Positions 1 through 7,452 of a DNA stretch of 64,000 nt are shown in pieces. Source of the stretch: Burkholderiales bacterium GJ-E10 (GTDB lineage Bacteria > Pseudomonadota > Gammaproteobacteria > Burkholderiales > Burkholderiaceae_F). Within the stretch, counting starts at the first letter, position 1, and every line of letters starts with the position of its first letter. The notes under the pieces are model-generated. The model did not search any database. It saw only the letters and a list, made by a program, of their open reading frames with translations, and had not been told where the DNA came from. Made by a program: the position numbers and the translations under genes. The stretch spans positions 883,520 through 947,519 of the forward strand of contig AP014683.1 in NCBI GenBank assembly GCA_000828975.1. Reading direction: 5' to 3'.

Positions 1-135
1 GTGCTGGTGCGCGGCTCCGAGCATGACAAGAGCTACCACGTGCGCTTGAACGACCTGATCAAGCACGGCGACATCTCGGCCAACGTCGACGTCCTGCCCG
101 GCGACATCCTGATCATTCCGCAAAGCTGGTTCTGA
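1..135 (+). CDS. Polysaccharide export protein, C-terminal end (partial)
   Basis: The window opens inside a gene. The frame from base 1 is open and encodes 44 residues ending PGDILIIPQSWF before TGA. A terminal 'LPGDIL.IP..WF' is typical of Wza/EpsE-type outer-membrane polysaccharide export proteins, where it closes the last SLBB/soluble domain. Position directly upstream of a Wzz-like chain-length gene (14 bp gap) fits the usual order export protein then chain-length protein in XrtA-type EPS loci. The rest of the gene, including signal peptide and lipobox, lies outside the window, so the assignment rests on a short tail plus context. Confidence 0.7.
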   Translation: MLVRGSEHDKSYHVRLNDLIKHGDISANVDVLPGDILIIPQSWF

Positions 136-149
136 AAGACGATCCTGTC

Positions 150-1715
150 GTGGACGACATCCTTGGTCCCGTATTGAGCCAGTTGCGCGCCATGTGGAGC
201 CGGCGCTGGGCCGGCCTGCTGGTGGCGTGGATCGTGGCGGCGGTGGCGGCCGCCGCCGTCTGGCGCGTCCCCGAGCGCTGGGAGGCCGACGCGCGGGTCT
301 ACGTCGACACCCAGACGGTGCTGCGGCCGCTGCTCAGCGGACTGGCGGTGCAGCCGGACGTCGACCAGATGGTGTCGATCCTCGCGCGGACCCTGATCAC
401 CCGGCCCAACCTCGAAAAGCTGATCGGGATGGCGAAGCTCGTTCCTCCGGGCGCGAATCAGCAGGTCTTCGACCGGATGGTCGAACAGCTCCAGGCCGGG
501 ATCCAGATCGCGCCGGCGGGCGACCGGGATCTCTATCTGATCAGCTATCGGGACACCGATCCGCAGCGCGCCAAGCAGGTCGTGCAGAGCCTCGTCGAGT
601 TGTTCATCAGTTCGACCGCCGGCGGCAAGCGGCGCGACAGCGAGCAGGCGCGCGCCTTCATCGACGAGCAGATCGCCGAGTACGAGAAGAAGCTCGAAGA
701 CGCGGAGAACCGGGTCAAGGAGTTCAAGCTCAAGAACTTCGGGTACAGTGGCATGGCGGTCAAGGATCGCTACGCCCAGCTTTCCCTGCTGTCGGATGAG
801 TTGACCAAGGCCCGCATGGACCTGCATGCGGCGCAGGATGCGCGCGATGCGATTCAGCGCCAGTTGAGCGGCCAGGATCCGGTGCTCTTGACCGAAGTCG
901 CGCCGACGCCGGGGTTCGGCGGCACGTCCGAGTGGGATGCGCGGCTCGATACCCTGCACAAGCAGCTCGACGACCTCACCCGGCGCTACACCGACAGCTA
1001 CCCCGACGTGGTCGAGACCAAGCGCCTGATCGCGCGCATCGAAGCCGAGAAGAAGGCCGCGCAGGCCAAGCGGCTGGCCCAGCTCGGCGTTTCGGCCTCG
1101 CACATCAGTCCGCCGGCGACCAACCCGGTTTACCAGCAACTGCAGGTTGCCCTGGGCGAGTCGGACGCCATGGTGGCCAGCCTGCAGTCGCGTGCCAATG
1201 ATCTCGAGGGGCAGTTGAACCAGCTCCGGGCGACGGCCGTGCATGCGCCGGAGGTGGAAGCGGAAATGTCCAAGCTCAACCGCGACTATGACGTCCTCCG
1301 GCACAACTACGATGCGCTGGTGCAGCGCCGCGAGCAGGCGGCGATTTCGGAGGATGTCGACGCCAATGCCCAGATGGCGGTGTTCCGGGTGATCGATCCG
1401 CCGCACGTCCTGCGCAAACCGGTGTTCCCCGGCCACGTTGCCCTGGCGGCGCTGGCGCTGCTGGCGTCGCTCGGGGCGGGGGTCGTCGTGTCGTTCGGCT
1501 TGACGCAGGTGTTCCCGCGGGTGGAAAGCGCGGCGGATCTGCGGCAGCTGACCGGCGGATTGCCCATGCTGGGCACGATCTCGATGCTCGTCGATGCGCG
1601 CCGGCAGCGCCGCGAACGCGTTGGCGTGCTGGCATTCGTCGGCGCGCTCGGTGGGCTGTTTTTCGTTTCCGGAGTCTGGATCGTATGGATGGTGATGCAT
1701 CCGGCCGTGGTGTGA
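150..1715 (+). CDS. XrtA-type polysaccharide chain-length determinant protein (Wzz/EpsF-like)
   Basis: A 521-residue inner-membrane co-polymerase expected to set EPS chain length. The sequence shows an N-terminal transmembrane segment (about residues 20-42), a Wzz-type periplasmic start (ADARVYVDTQTVLRPLLSGL), a long coiled-coil-rich periplasmic region (about 165-400) and C-terminal membrane segments (about 430-455 and 495-518). This is the architecture of the PEP-CTERM chain-length family (TIGR03007). There is no Walker-type kinase domain fused at the C-terminus. The start is GTG at 150, 14 bp after the export-protein stop. Its stop overlaps the next gene as TGATG, suggesting translational coupling. 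A bacterial tyrosine kinase would normally follow; none is present here. Confidence 0.9.
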   Translation: MDDILGPVLSQLRAMWSRRWAGLLVAWIVAAVAAAAVWRVPERWEADARVYVDTQTVLRPLLSGLAVQPDVDQMVSILARTLITRPNLEKLIGMAKLVPPGANQQVFDRMVEQLQAGIQIAPAGDRDLYLISYRDTDPQRAKQVVQSLVELFISSTAGGKRRDSEQARAFIDEQIAEYEKKLEDAENRVKEFKLKNFGYSGMAVKDRYAQLSLLSDELTKARMDLHAAQDARDAIQRQLSGQDPVLLTEVAPTPGFGGTSEWDARLDTLHKQLDDLTRRYTDSYPDVVETKRLIARIEAEKKAAQAKRLAQLGVSASHISPPATNPVYQQLQVALGESDAMVASLQSRANDLEGQLNQLRATAVHAPEVEAEMSKLNRDYDVLRHNYDALVQRREQAAISEDVDANAQMAVFRVIDPPHVLRKPVFPGHVALAALALLASLGAGVVVSFGLTQVFPRVESAADLRQLTGGLPMLGTISMLVDARRQRRERVGVLAFVGALGGLFFVSGVWIVWMVMHPAVV

Positions 1716-3367
1716 TGGGCGGTCGAATCCATATGACGGATACGGGGACGCGGCGCGGTCCCATCGACTTTCCGAAATCCCGCAGCCGTGCCGGGACGCT
1801 GATGGCGGCACTGCTGGCCGCGGGCGCGATGCCGGGTACGGCCCATGGGGCGGATACGGGAAGCAGCAGCGGCTTTTTGCAGACTTCGATCCAGGCGCAG
1901 GAAACCTATACCAGCAACGCCTATTTCGGCTTCCAGCCTGGTTCGCGTCCGGATTGGATCACGCAGATCACGCCCTCGCTCGTCGCCAACAAGACCGACC
2001 CGAACTTTCAGTTCAACGCCAATCTGTCGGTCGATTCGGTCAACTACGCGCGCGGTTCCGAGCCGAACATGGTGTTGCCGAGCGGAAACATGGATGGCAT
2101 CTGGCACGGCGTCGGCGACCATCTGACGGTGGATGCCGGCGCCGGGGTGGCGCAGGTGCCGAACTACCTGTATCTGCCGACACCGCAGGCCGGGGCGACG
2201 AGCTTCAATACGTTCAGCAACTACACCTACCACATCAACCCCGACTGGAAGGGGATGCTGCCGGGTGCGGTGCAGTACGATCTGCAGAGCCAGAACGGCT
2301 GGTCGCGGGCGGTGGGGGCGCCGCCCGGCGAAGCCGGGAATTCCTATTTCGGCGACAGTTCCGTCGATTTCCTCAAGAAGCCAAACCCCGCGGGTTGGGA
2401 GTTCCGGGCCGAAGACCTGTACTCGACCTACCAGTTTTCCGGCTTCGGCCCGGGTTCCGGCGGATACAACTATCCGCCCGTCCGGCAGGAGGATGCGCGG
2501 TTGTTCCTGCGTGCGGCGCTGGATCCGCATTGGACCGTCGGCCTGCGCGGGGGCATCGAACGCGAAGACTTCATCGACAACTATCAATGGACGTCGATCG
2601 TCGGCGGCGAGTTCGCATGGGTTCCGACCGAACGCAGCAACGTGTCGGGCGATGTCGAGCGCCACTATTACGGCACCACGTATCACTACTCGATCACCCA
2701 TCGCAACCCCTGGTTCGCGACCAGCATCACCGGCGGGCGGGACATTTCCACCACCCCGGAGGAGATGTTCATGCTGCCGGCGACCGGCAATGTCGCCAGC
2801 CTGCTCGATGCGATGCTGATGACGGAGTATCCCGACCCCGGTGCGCGTGCGCTTGCCGTGCAGAACCTGATCACCAGTTCCAACCTGCCGAATACGCTGA
2901 CGGCACCGACTACCGTGTTCGCACCCATCGCCTTCCTGACCCAGAACAACCAGGGGTCGGTCGCCTGGCTGGGCCACCGCAATACCGTGACCGTGACGGT
3001 GTTCGATTCGAGCACCCGCCTGATTCCGTCCGCGTCCACGCCGGCGGTTGCGGGCATGTCCTCGTTCATCTTCGATGACGTGCAGCGCGGCGCCACGGTC
3101 AATCTCAATCACCGCCTGACCAAGCTCGCCACCGTGACGGCTACCGTCACCGGATCCCGGGTCATCGGGATCGGCCCGCAGGCGGGCATGTTCGGCAACC
3201 AGGGTTCGGTGATCCTGCAGTGGAACCAGGCGCTGTCGGCGAAGAGCGGCGTGCTGTTCGGCTTGCGCGACCAGTACTTCGTGTCCCCCGCCGGCGTCAA
3301 TTCGTTCTTCGGTTTCGGCGACCAGCGCGAAAAGGCTGCGTACGTTGCCTTGACCCATACCTTCTGA
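1715..3367 (+). CDS. PEP-CTERM-system-associated outer-membrane beta-barrel protein
   Basis: About 550 residues when started at the ATG overlapping the upstream stop (TGATG at 1713-1717); an earlier in-frame ATG at 1685 would need a 31-bp overlap. Features are a signal-like hydrophobic stretch (residues about 25-48, ending GTAHGA), the motif ETYTSNAYFG followed by a 'DWITQITPSL' segment, many alternating amphipathic strands, and a terminal aromatic residue (LTHTF) as in outer-membrane barrels. The 'ETYT.N..........D..T.I.P.' opening resembles the TIGR03016 family found in XrtA loci. Role in EPS export or surface anchoring is inferred from family and position. Confidence 0.75.
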   Translation: MGGRIHMTDTGTRRGPIDFPKSRSRAGTLMAALLAAGAMPGTAHGADTGSSSGFLQTSIQAQETYTSNAYFGFQPGSRPDWITQITPSLVANKTDPNFQFNANLSVDSVNYARGSEPNMVLPSGNMDGIWHGVGDHLTVDAGAGVAQVPNYLYLPTPQAGATSFNTFSNYTYHINPDWKGMLPGAVQYDLQSQNGWSRAVGAPPGEAGNSYFGDSSVDFLKKPNPAGWEFRAEDLYSTYQFSGFGPGSGGYNYPPVRQEDARLFLRAALDPHWTVGLRGGIEREDFIDNYQWTSIVGGEFAWVPTERSNVSGDVERHYYGTTYHYSITHRNPWFATSITGGRDISTTPEEMFMLPATGNVASLLDAMLMTEYPDPGARALAVQNLITSSNLPNTLTAPTTVFAPIAFLTQNNQGSVAWLGHRNTVTVTVFDSSTRLIPSASTPAVAGMSSFIFDDVQRGATVNLNHRLTKLATVTATVTGSRVIGIGPQAGMFGNQGSVILQWNQALSAKSGVLFGLRDQYFVSPAGVNSFFGFGDQREKAAYVALTHTF

Positions 3368-3371
3368 TCCG

Positions 3372-4535
3372 ATGGGGTCGACGACCGATCCTCGTCCGCT
3401 GATCGTCCATGTGGTCTACCGGTTCGCGGTCGGCGGCCTGGAGAACGGCATCGTCAACCTCGTCAACCGCATGCCGGAGCGATCGTGGCGGCATGCGATC
3501 GTTGCGCTGACCGACGCGTCCGAAGAATTCTGCCGCCGGCTCGAGCGCGACGACGTGACGATCGTTGCGCTGCGCAAGCCGCCGGGCCATGCCATCGGGC
3601 TCTACCCGCAGTTGTTCGATCTCTTCCGCGCGCGACGGCCGGCGGTGGTTCATACGCGCAACCTCGCCGCGCTCGAGGCCGTCGTTCCCGCCTGGGCGGC
3701 GCGCGTGCCGGCGCGCATCCACGGCGAACACGGCCGCGACATGACCGACGTCGATGGCACGAGCCGGCGCTACCGGATCGTCCGGCGGATGTACCGCCCG
3801 TTCGTGCACCGCTACGTCGCGCTGTCGCACGACCTCGAGCGCTACCTGATCGACGGCATCGGCGTGCCGCCGGATCGCGTCCGGCATATCTACAACGGCG
3901 TCGATACCCGACGCTTCCGTCCGGCGCCCGGAGGCCGGGCCGCGATCGAAGGCACGCCGCTTGCCGATCCCGATGCGTTCGTCGTCGGAACGGTCGGCCG
4001 GATGGAGCGGGTCAAGGATCAGGCCAATCTCGTCCAGGCGTTCCTGCATGCGATCCGTGACGGCTCGGCGCATGCGTCCCGCCTGCGGCTGGCGCTCGTC
4101 GGCGACGGGCCGATGCGCGGCGAACTGGAAGCCATGGTGCACGCCGCCGGTGCGGCCGACCGGGTGTGGTTCGCCGGCGAGCGCAGCGACGTTCCCGCGA
4201 TAATGCAGGGGCTCGACTGCTTCGTCCTGCCTTCGCTGGCGGAGGGCATCTCCAACACGCTGCTCGAGGCGATGGCGAGCGGCCTGCCGGTGGTGGCGAC
4301 CCGCGTCGGCGCCAACGCCGATCTGATGGAGGAGGGCGCGACCGGGTTCGTCGTGCCGCGCGCCGATCCGGCGGCCCTGGCGGCGGAAATTCTGCGCTAT
4401 GCGGCCGATCCGGCGCGGGCCCGACGCCATGGCGCCGCCGGCCGCACGCGTGTCGAACAGCGCTTCAGCATCGACCGGATGGTGGCCGACTACGAGGACC
4501 TGTATTCGCGCGCGGTTCGACGTTCGGTTGCGTAA
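3372..4535 (+). CDS. Glycosyltransferase, PEP-CTERM/XrtA-associated stp2 type
   Basis: A 387-residue family 4-like glycosyltransferase. The N-terminal Rossmann start is IVHVVYRFAVGGLENGIVNL, and the C-terminal donor-binding part carries GRMERVKDQ and EGISNTLLEAMASGLPVVATRVG (E-x7-E motif). This matches the stp2 sugar transferase family (TIGR03088) of EPS/exosortase loci. It should be a cytoplasmic or peripheral membrane enzyme adding a sugar to the lipid-linked repeat unit; donor and acceptor cannot be read from the sequence. It begins 4 bp after the barrel-protein stop, so it belongs to the same operon, and it is the last gene before the toxin-antitoxin insertion. Confidence 0.9.
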   Translation: MGSTTDPRPLIVHVVYRFAVGGLENGIVNLVNRMPERSWRHAIVALTDASEEFCRRLERDDVTIVALRKPPGHAIGLYPQLFDLFRARRPAVVHTRNLAALEAVVPAWAARVPARIHGEHGRDMTDVDGTSRRYRIVRRMYRPFVHRYVALSHDLERYLIDGIGVPPDRVRHIYNGVDTRRFRPAPGGRAAIEGTPLADPDAFVVGTVGRMERVKDQANLVQAFLHAIRDGSAHASRLRLALVGDGPMRGELEAMVHAAGAADRVWFAGERSDVPAIMQGLDCFVLPSLAEGISNTLLEAMASGLPVVATRVGANADLMEEGATGFVVPRADPAALAAEILRYAADPARARRHGAAGRTRVEQRFSIDRMVADYEDLYSRAVRRSVA

Positions 4536-4556
4536 GCACCCGGGCTCGATGCTTCG

Positions 4557-4931
4557 CTAATCGTCGAGGAGCAGTGCGCCAACGGGGATGTCGAGAGCGC
4601 GGGCGATCGCGCGCAGCGAATCCAGCGTACCCGTGCGTGCACCGCTTTCGATCTGACTGATGAATGGTTTCGACAAGCCGCAGGCTGCGGCGAGCTGGTC
4701 CTGGGTACGGTTTCGGTGCTCGCGCCAGGCACGCACCGGATGCGTGCCATCGGCTACCGCGAACGCAACATCGGCCGGGATGCGCACGCCATCGTCATTC
4801 GCCCGGAATTCCTCGATGTCGGCGACATCCTCGACATCCTCCGCCGATGCGCGCATGCGATCCCAAAGATCCGCCGGTACCACGTAAAAGGCCGGTGCAC
4901 CATCCTTTTCGATCACCTGAACACGAGTCAT
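4557..4931 (-). CDS. XRE-family antitoxin (HigA-like)
   Basis: A 124-residue protein with an N-terminal dimerisation-type region (MTRVQVIEKDGAPAFYVVP, an acidic stretch about 30-45) and a C-terminal Cro/C1 helix-turn-helix (about 68-120: QDQLAAACGLSKPFISQIESG). Its ATG overlaps the stop of an upstream RelE-like toxin frame as ATGA, giving the toxin-then-antitoxin order of higBA-type modules. It is expected to neutralise the toxin and repress the shared promoter through the tandem repeat at 5190-5209. It is opposite in strand to the EPS genes on its left and looks like an insertion in the locus. Confidence 0.85.
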   Translation of the reverse strand: MTRVQVIEKDGAPAFYVVPADLWDRMRASAEDVEDVADIEEFRANDDGVRIPADVAFAVADGTHPVRAWREHRNRTQDQLAAACGLSKPFISQIESGARTGTLDSLRAIARALDIPVGALLLDD

Positions 4932-5184
4932 TCGTACACACTCCCTCGCGGTGCAATCTTGATGACCAGCAATACCAGTCGCCCATCCTGCACTTCGTAG
5001 ATTACGCGCCAGTCCTGTACCCGCAGGCGAAATTCGGGGCGGCCGACCAACCGGGTCACGTTGTTATGCGCGCCATGCGGGTTTGCCGCGATCCCCTCGA
5101 TCTTCTCCCGGGTCAGCCTCGGACATTTGCCGGCATTCGCGTCAGAGCCTTGAGCGCCGCTTTCGTGAACTCGATCGAGTGCAT
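4928..5184 (-). pseudogene. RelE/HigB-like toxin with a single-base frameshift
   Basis: From the ATG at 5184 the frame reads MHSIEFTKAALKALTRMPAN and reaches TGA after 23 residues (about 5113-5115). The frame shifted by one base continues as LTREKIEGIAANPHGAHNNV and on through RLVGRPEFRLRVQDWRVIYE to the stop at 4928-4930. The two halves together are a normal 85-residue RelE/ParE-fold toxin, and the 257-nt length is one base short of 86 codons. This indicates a one-base deletion near 5115-5120. It is either a genuine inactivation or a sequencing error. No longer reading frame covers it, so it would be missed by ordinary ORF calling. Confidence 0.8.
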
Positions 5185-5189
5185 AAAAG

Positions 5190-5209
5190 TATGTTAACGA
5201 TATGCTAAC
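5190..5209. promoter_or_regulatory. Tandem operator-like repeat before the toxin-antitoxin genes
   Basis: Two 9-bp direct repeats, TATGTTAAC (5190-5198) and TATGCTAAC (5201-5209), are spaced 11 bp apart, one helical turn. They lie immediately upstream of the toxin start on the minus strand and are AT-rich against a GC-rich background. This is a plausible autoregulatory operator for the XRE antitoxin. Confidence 0.55.
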
Positions 5210-5234
5210 AGTCCGTCAAGCCGAGTCTCGAGGC

Positions 5235-7025
5235 TCATGTCCGTGTTCCGCCTACGAGGCTCGCCACGAACCGGCTCGTTGCCGCGATGACCGCATCGTA
5301 GTCGGCGGTTGCCGAAAACGTGTGATCCGCATCCGGAAGCCGGCAGACCACGGTGTCGGGCCGGGAGAACGACCAGCCCGGATCGGCGCCGGCGTGATCC
5401 TCGAACTCCCGGGCGGTGAGATCCTGCCCGCTCAGGATCAGGAGCCGGTTCCCGCCAAAGGCCTGCCAGCCCGCCCGCATCCGGTCGCGGAAATGGGCGC
5501 GGGCGGCCACCGCCGGATTGCGGCTGCGGCCCGAGCCGGCACTGCCGGCCAGCCGCGCTGCGAATTCGCGGGCGACGCGGCCGACCGGCAATCCCCCCGT
5601 CAGCAACTTGACCCAGAACTCCCGCTGGCGCAGCCGATCGGCGTAGTAATGGCGGACGATGGTCCGGTTGTGCGATTCCTCGCTCCGCGCCCAGGGGTTG
5701 GCGAGAACCACGCCGGCAACGTCGCCCCAGCGCGCGATGCCCATCAGGATCGCCGAGGCGGCATCGCACAGGCCCCACAGGACCACGCGGTCGACTTCGG
5801 GCACCGCGGCGCGAAACGCCGCGCTCGCGCACGCGATGTCGTCCTCGATGTCCTCGAAGCTGCGCATCGCCCCGCTGCTGTCGCCCATGCCGCGGCAGTC
5901 GAAGCGGAAGGCCGCCACTCCCTGGCGGGCGAGCGCGCGCGCCAGCAGGACGAACATCCGGTGGCTGCCGGCACGGGTCTGCGGTCCGCCGACGACAATC
6001 AGCACGCCGACCGATTGCGCGTCGGGCGGCACCGCAGCGACCCCCAGCAGTGCATCCTCGCCGCAGGAGAAACGGACCGGCTGCTCGCGCACCCCGGGCG
6101 CGATTTCGCAGCCCACGCGCTCCCCATCCCCGTCTCGCTCCATGTGCCCGGTGTGCCATAGGGCAGCCCCACCCCCTCTCCCGCGCAGGCGGGAGAGGGC
6201 GGGGGTGAGGGTCTCGAGCGCCGCCACCGTCGCGGCAACCAGGCCCGGCGCCTCGTCGATCTCCTGCGTCAGCCAGAATCCGACACCCTCCACGCAGCGC
6301 GCCTCGACCGTCGCCCCCGCCTGCCGCAGCGCGGCGATCCGCGCTTCGCCGGCGGGGAGCAGGGCGAGGGGATCCGTCGCCGAAACCTCGATCCAGTCGA
6401 CATGCCTTCCGGCATATGCCGCCATCCCGTCCGCAGCCCCCAATCGGGCGTCGCGCAGCGGCAGGGCCAGCCCGGGCGCCAGCCGATAGCCCGCGACCTC
6501 GATCGTCTCGCCGCCTTCCAGCGCGGCCACCAGCATCTTGGGCGTTTCCTTGGCGCCGTTCCCCTTGGTCGCACCCGCCGCGGTACGCAGGCGCAGGAAC
6601 TGGGTGAGCACGATGTCGCCGCTCAGGCCGGGTTGCCAATAGAGCACGCGCTCGCAGGGCAGGTCGCGCAGGGCGTCGTCGATCAGCAAGCAGCCGCCGC
6701 GCAGGCCCCAGAGCACCGGCACGGCTCCGGTACGCTCCGCCAGCCAGCGCCATGCGGTGCGGACGTCCTCCACCCAGTCGGACCACTGCGCGTCGCCGAA
6801 ATCGCCGCTGCTGTCGCCGGTTCCCGTCAGATCGACGGTCAGCACGACCCATCCGGCTTCGGCCAGCGCGCGCGCCGCCTGGGCGGTCGCCCGCCGCGAC
6901 TTGTTCATTTCCTCGGCCAGTGCCGGGACGTGCAGGATGGCGCCCCGGCAGGTCTCCGGGTCCGAAGGCGACCGGAGCACGCAAAAGAGCCGTTGCGCTC
7001 CCCGCCGGAGAAAAAACGCGTCCAT
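5235..7025 (-). CDS. Fused exosortase A-associated alpha/beta-hydrolases 2 and 1
   Basis: One open frame of 596 residues beginning MDAFFLRRGAQRLFCVL. Residues about 1-265 match the XrtA-associated hydrolase 2 family (TIGR03101) and about 300-596 match hydrolase 1 (TIGR03100), which are normally two adjacent genes. The elbow positions read WGLRGG and WGLCDAA, so the usual nucleophile Ser is Arg in the first half and Cys in the second. The join (about residues 272-286, LTPALSRLRGRGGG) is encoded by a GC-rich palindromic repeat at 6171-6213. An internal ATG at 6143 could start the second half separately. The gene follows the ACP and probably acts on an acyl or peptidyl intermediate; the substrate is unknown. 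Confidence 0.8.
   Translation of the reverse strand: MDAFFLRRGAQRLFCVLRSPSDPETCRGAILHVPALAEEMNKSRRATAQAARALAEAGWVVLTVDLTGTGDSSGDFGDAQWSDWVEDVRTAWRWLAERTGAVPVLWGLRGGCLLIDDALRDLPCERVLYWQPGLSGDIVLTQFLRLRTAAGATKGNGAKETPKMLVAALEGGETIEVAGYRLAPGLALPLRDARLGAADGMAAYAGRHVDWIEVSATDPLALLPAGEARIAALRQAGATVEARCVEGVGFWLTQEIDEAPGLVAATVAALETLTPALSRLRGRGGGAALWHTGHMERDGDGERVGCEIAPGVREQPVRFSCGEDALLGVAAVPPDAQSVGVLIVVGGPQTRAGSHRMFVLLARALARQGVAAFRFDCRGMGDSSGAMRSFEDIEDDIACASAAFRAAVPEVDRVVLWGLCDAASAILMGIARWGDVAGVVLANPWARSEESHNRTIVRHYYADRLRQREFWVKLLTGGLPVGRVAREFAARLAGSAGSGRSRNPAVAARAHFRDRMRAGWQAFGGNRLLILSGQDLTAREFEDHAGADPGWSFSRPDTVVCRLPDADHTFSATADYDAVIAATSRFVASLVGGTRT
6171..6213. repeat. GC-rich palindromic dispersed repeat, copy 1 (inside hydrolase fusion)
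   Basis: Perfect 11-bp stem CCCTCTCCCGC / GCGGGAGAGGG (6174-6184 and 6189-6199) with a 4-base loop, followed by GGGGGTGAGGG. The same stem and tail recur at 28210, 34097, 35076, 46100, 46178 and 49828. Here it is fully translated as the linker of the hydrolase fusion. Confidence 0.85.
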
Positions 7026-7048
7026 CACCGGCCCACGGGTCGGCGCGC

Positions 7049-7300
7049 TCAGCCGGCGAGCTTGCCGCGGACGAACTCGGTCAGGCTGCCCACGGTCGCG
7101 AAGATCGACCCGTCGATTTCGTCGTCGTCGACCGCGATGCCCAGGCGCTCCTCCATCGTCGCCAGCAGCGCCACCACCGCCATCGAATCGAACTCCGGCA
7201 GGGCGCCGAGCAGCGGCGTGGCGGCGTTCGTCCTGGCGCGGTCGAGCCGGATGTTGAGGGCTGCCTCCAACGACGCAATGACCTGTTCCTCGATGTTCAA
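7049..7300 (-). CDS. Acyl carrier protein, exosortase A-associated
   Basis: An 83-residue ACP/PCP-like protein. The motif EFDSMAVVALLATMEE contains the DSM serine that would carry phosphopantetheine. The length fits a free-standing ACP. The start chosen is TTG at 7300, with GGAG about 9 bases upstream; longer in-frame starts to 7393 would run through a palindrome and non-conserved sequence. It lies 23 bp upstream of the hydrolase fusion on the same strand. Together with the AMP-dependent ligase (26587) and PLP decarboxylase (28260) it suggests a tethered small-molecule pathway. The carried acyl group is unknown. Confidence 0.85.
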   Translation of the reverse strand: MNIEEQVIASLEAALNIRLDRARTNAATPLLGALPEFDSMAVVALLATMEERLGIAVDDDEIDGSIFATVGSLTEFVRGKLAG

Positions 7301-7371
7301 GGGGTGCTCCGCAAGGGAAGAAAATCGATCGGCGATTATAGAAGTCCTGGATTTGGCGACCAAAACCGGAC

Positions 7372-7393
7372 TTGCGGCCGGATTCGGCCGCAA
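7372..7393. promoter_or_regulatory. Perfect 22-bp palindrome in divergent intergenic region
   Basis: Arms TTGCGGCCG and CGGCCGCAA flank a 4-base GATT spacer. The element lies between the divergent ACP (minus, start 7300) and amidotransferase (plus, start 7453) genes, about 60-80 bp from each start. A shared operator is the simplest reading; a hairpin is the alternative. No matching -35/-10 pair could be fixed with confidence. Confidence 0.5.
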
Positions 7394-7452
7394 TATTCCC
7401 CATGTAAGCTATAGGGCTCCCGATTATCCAGATACCCGAAACCCAGACCCCC

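Noticed and set aside
33-1811. A 592-residue open frame on the minus strand opposite the chain-length gene
   Set aside because: Low-complexity Arg/Gly/Leu-rich translation typical of antisense frames in GC-rich DNA. It overlaps a clear family member on the other strand and has no recognisable domain.
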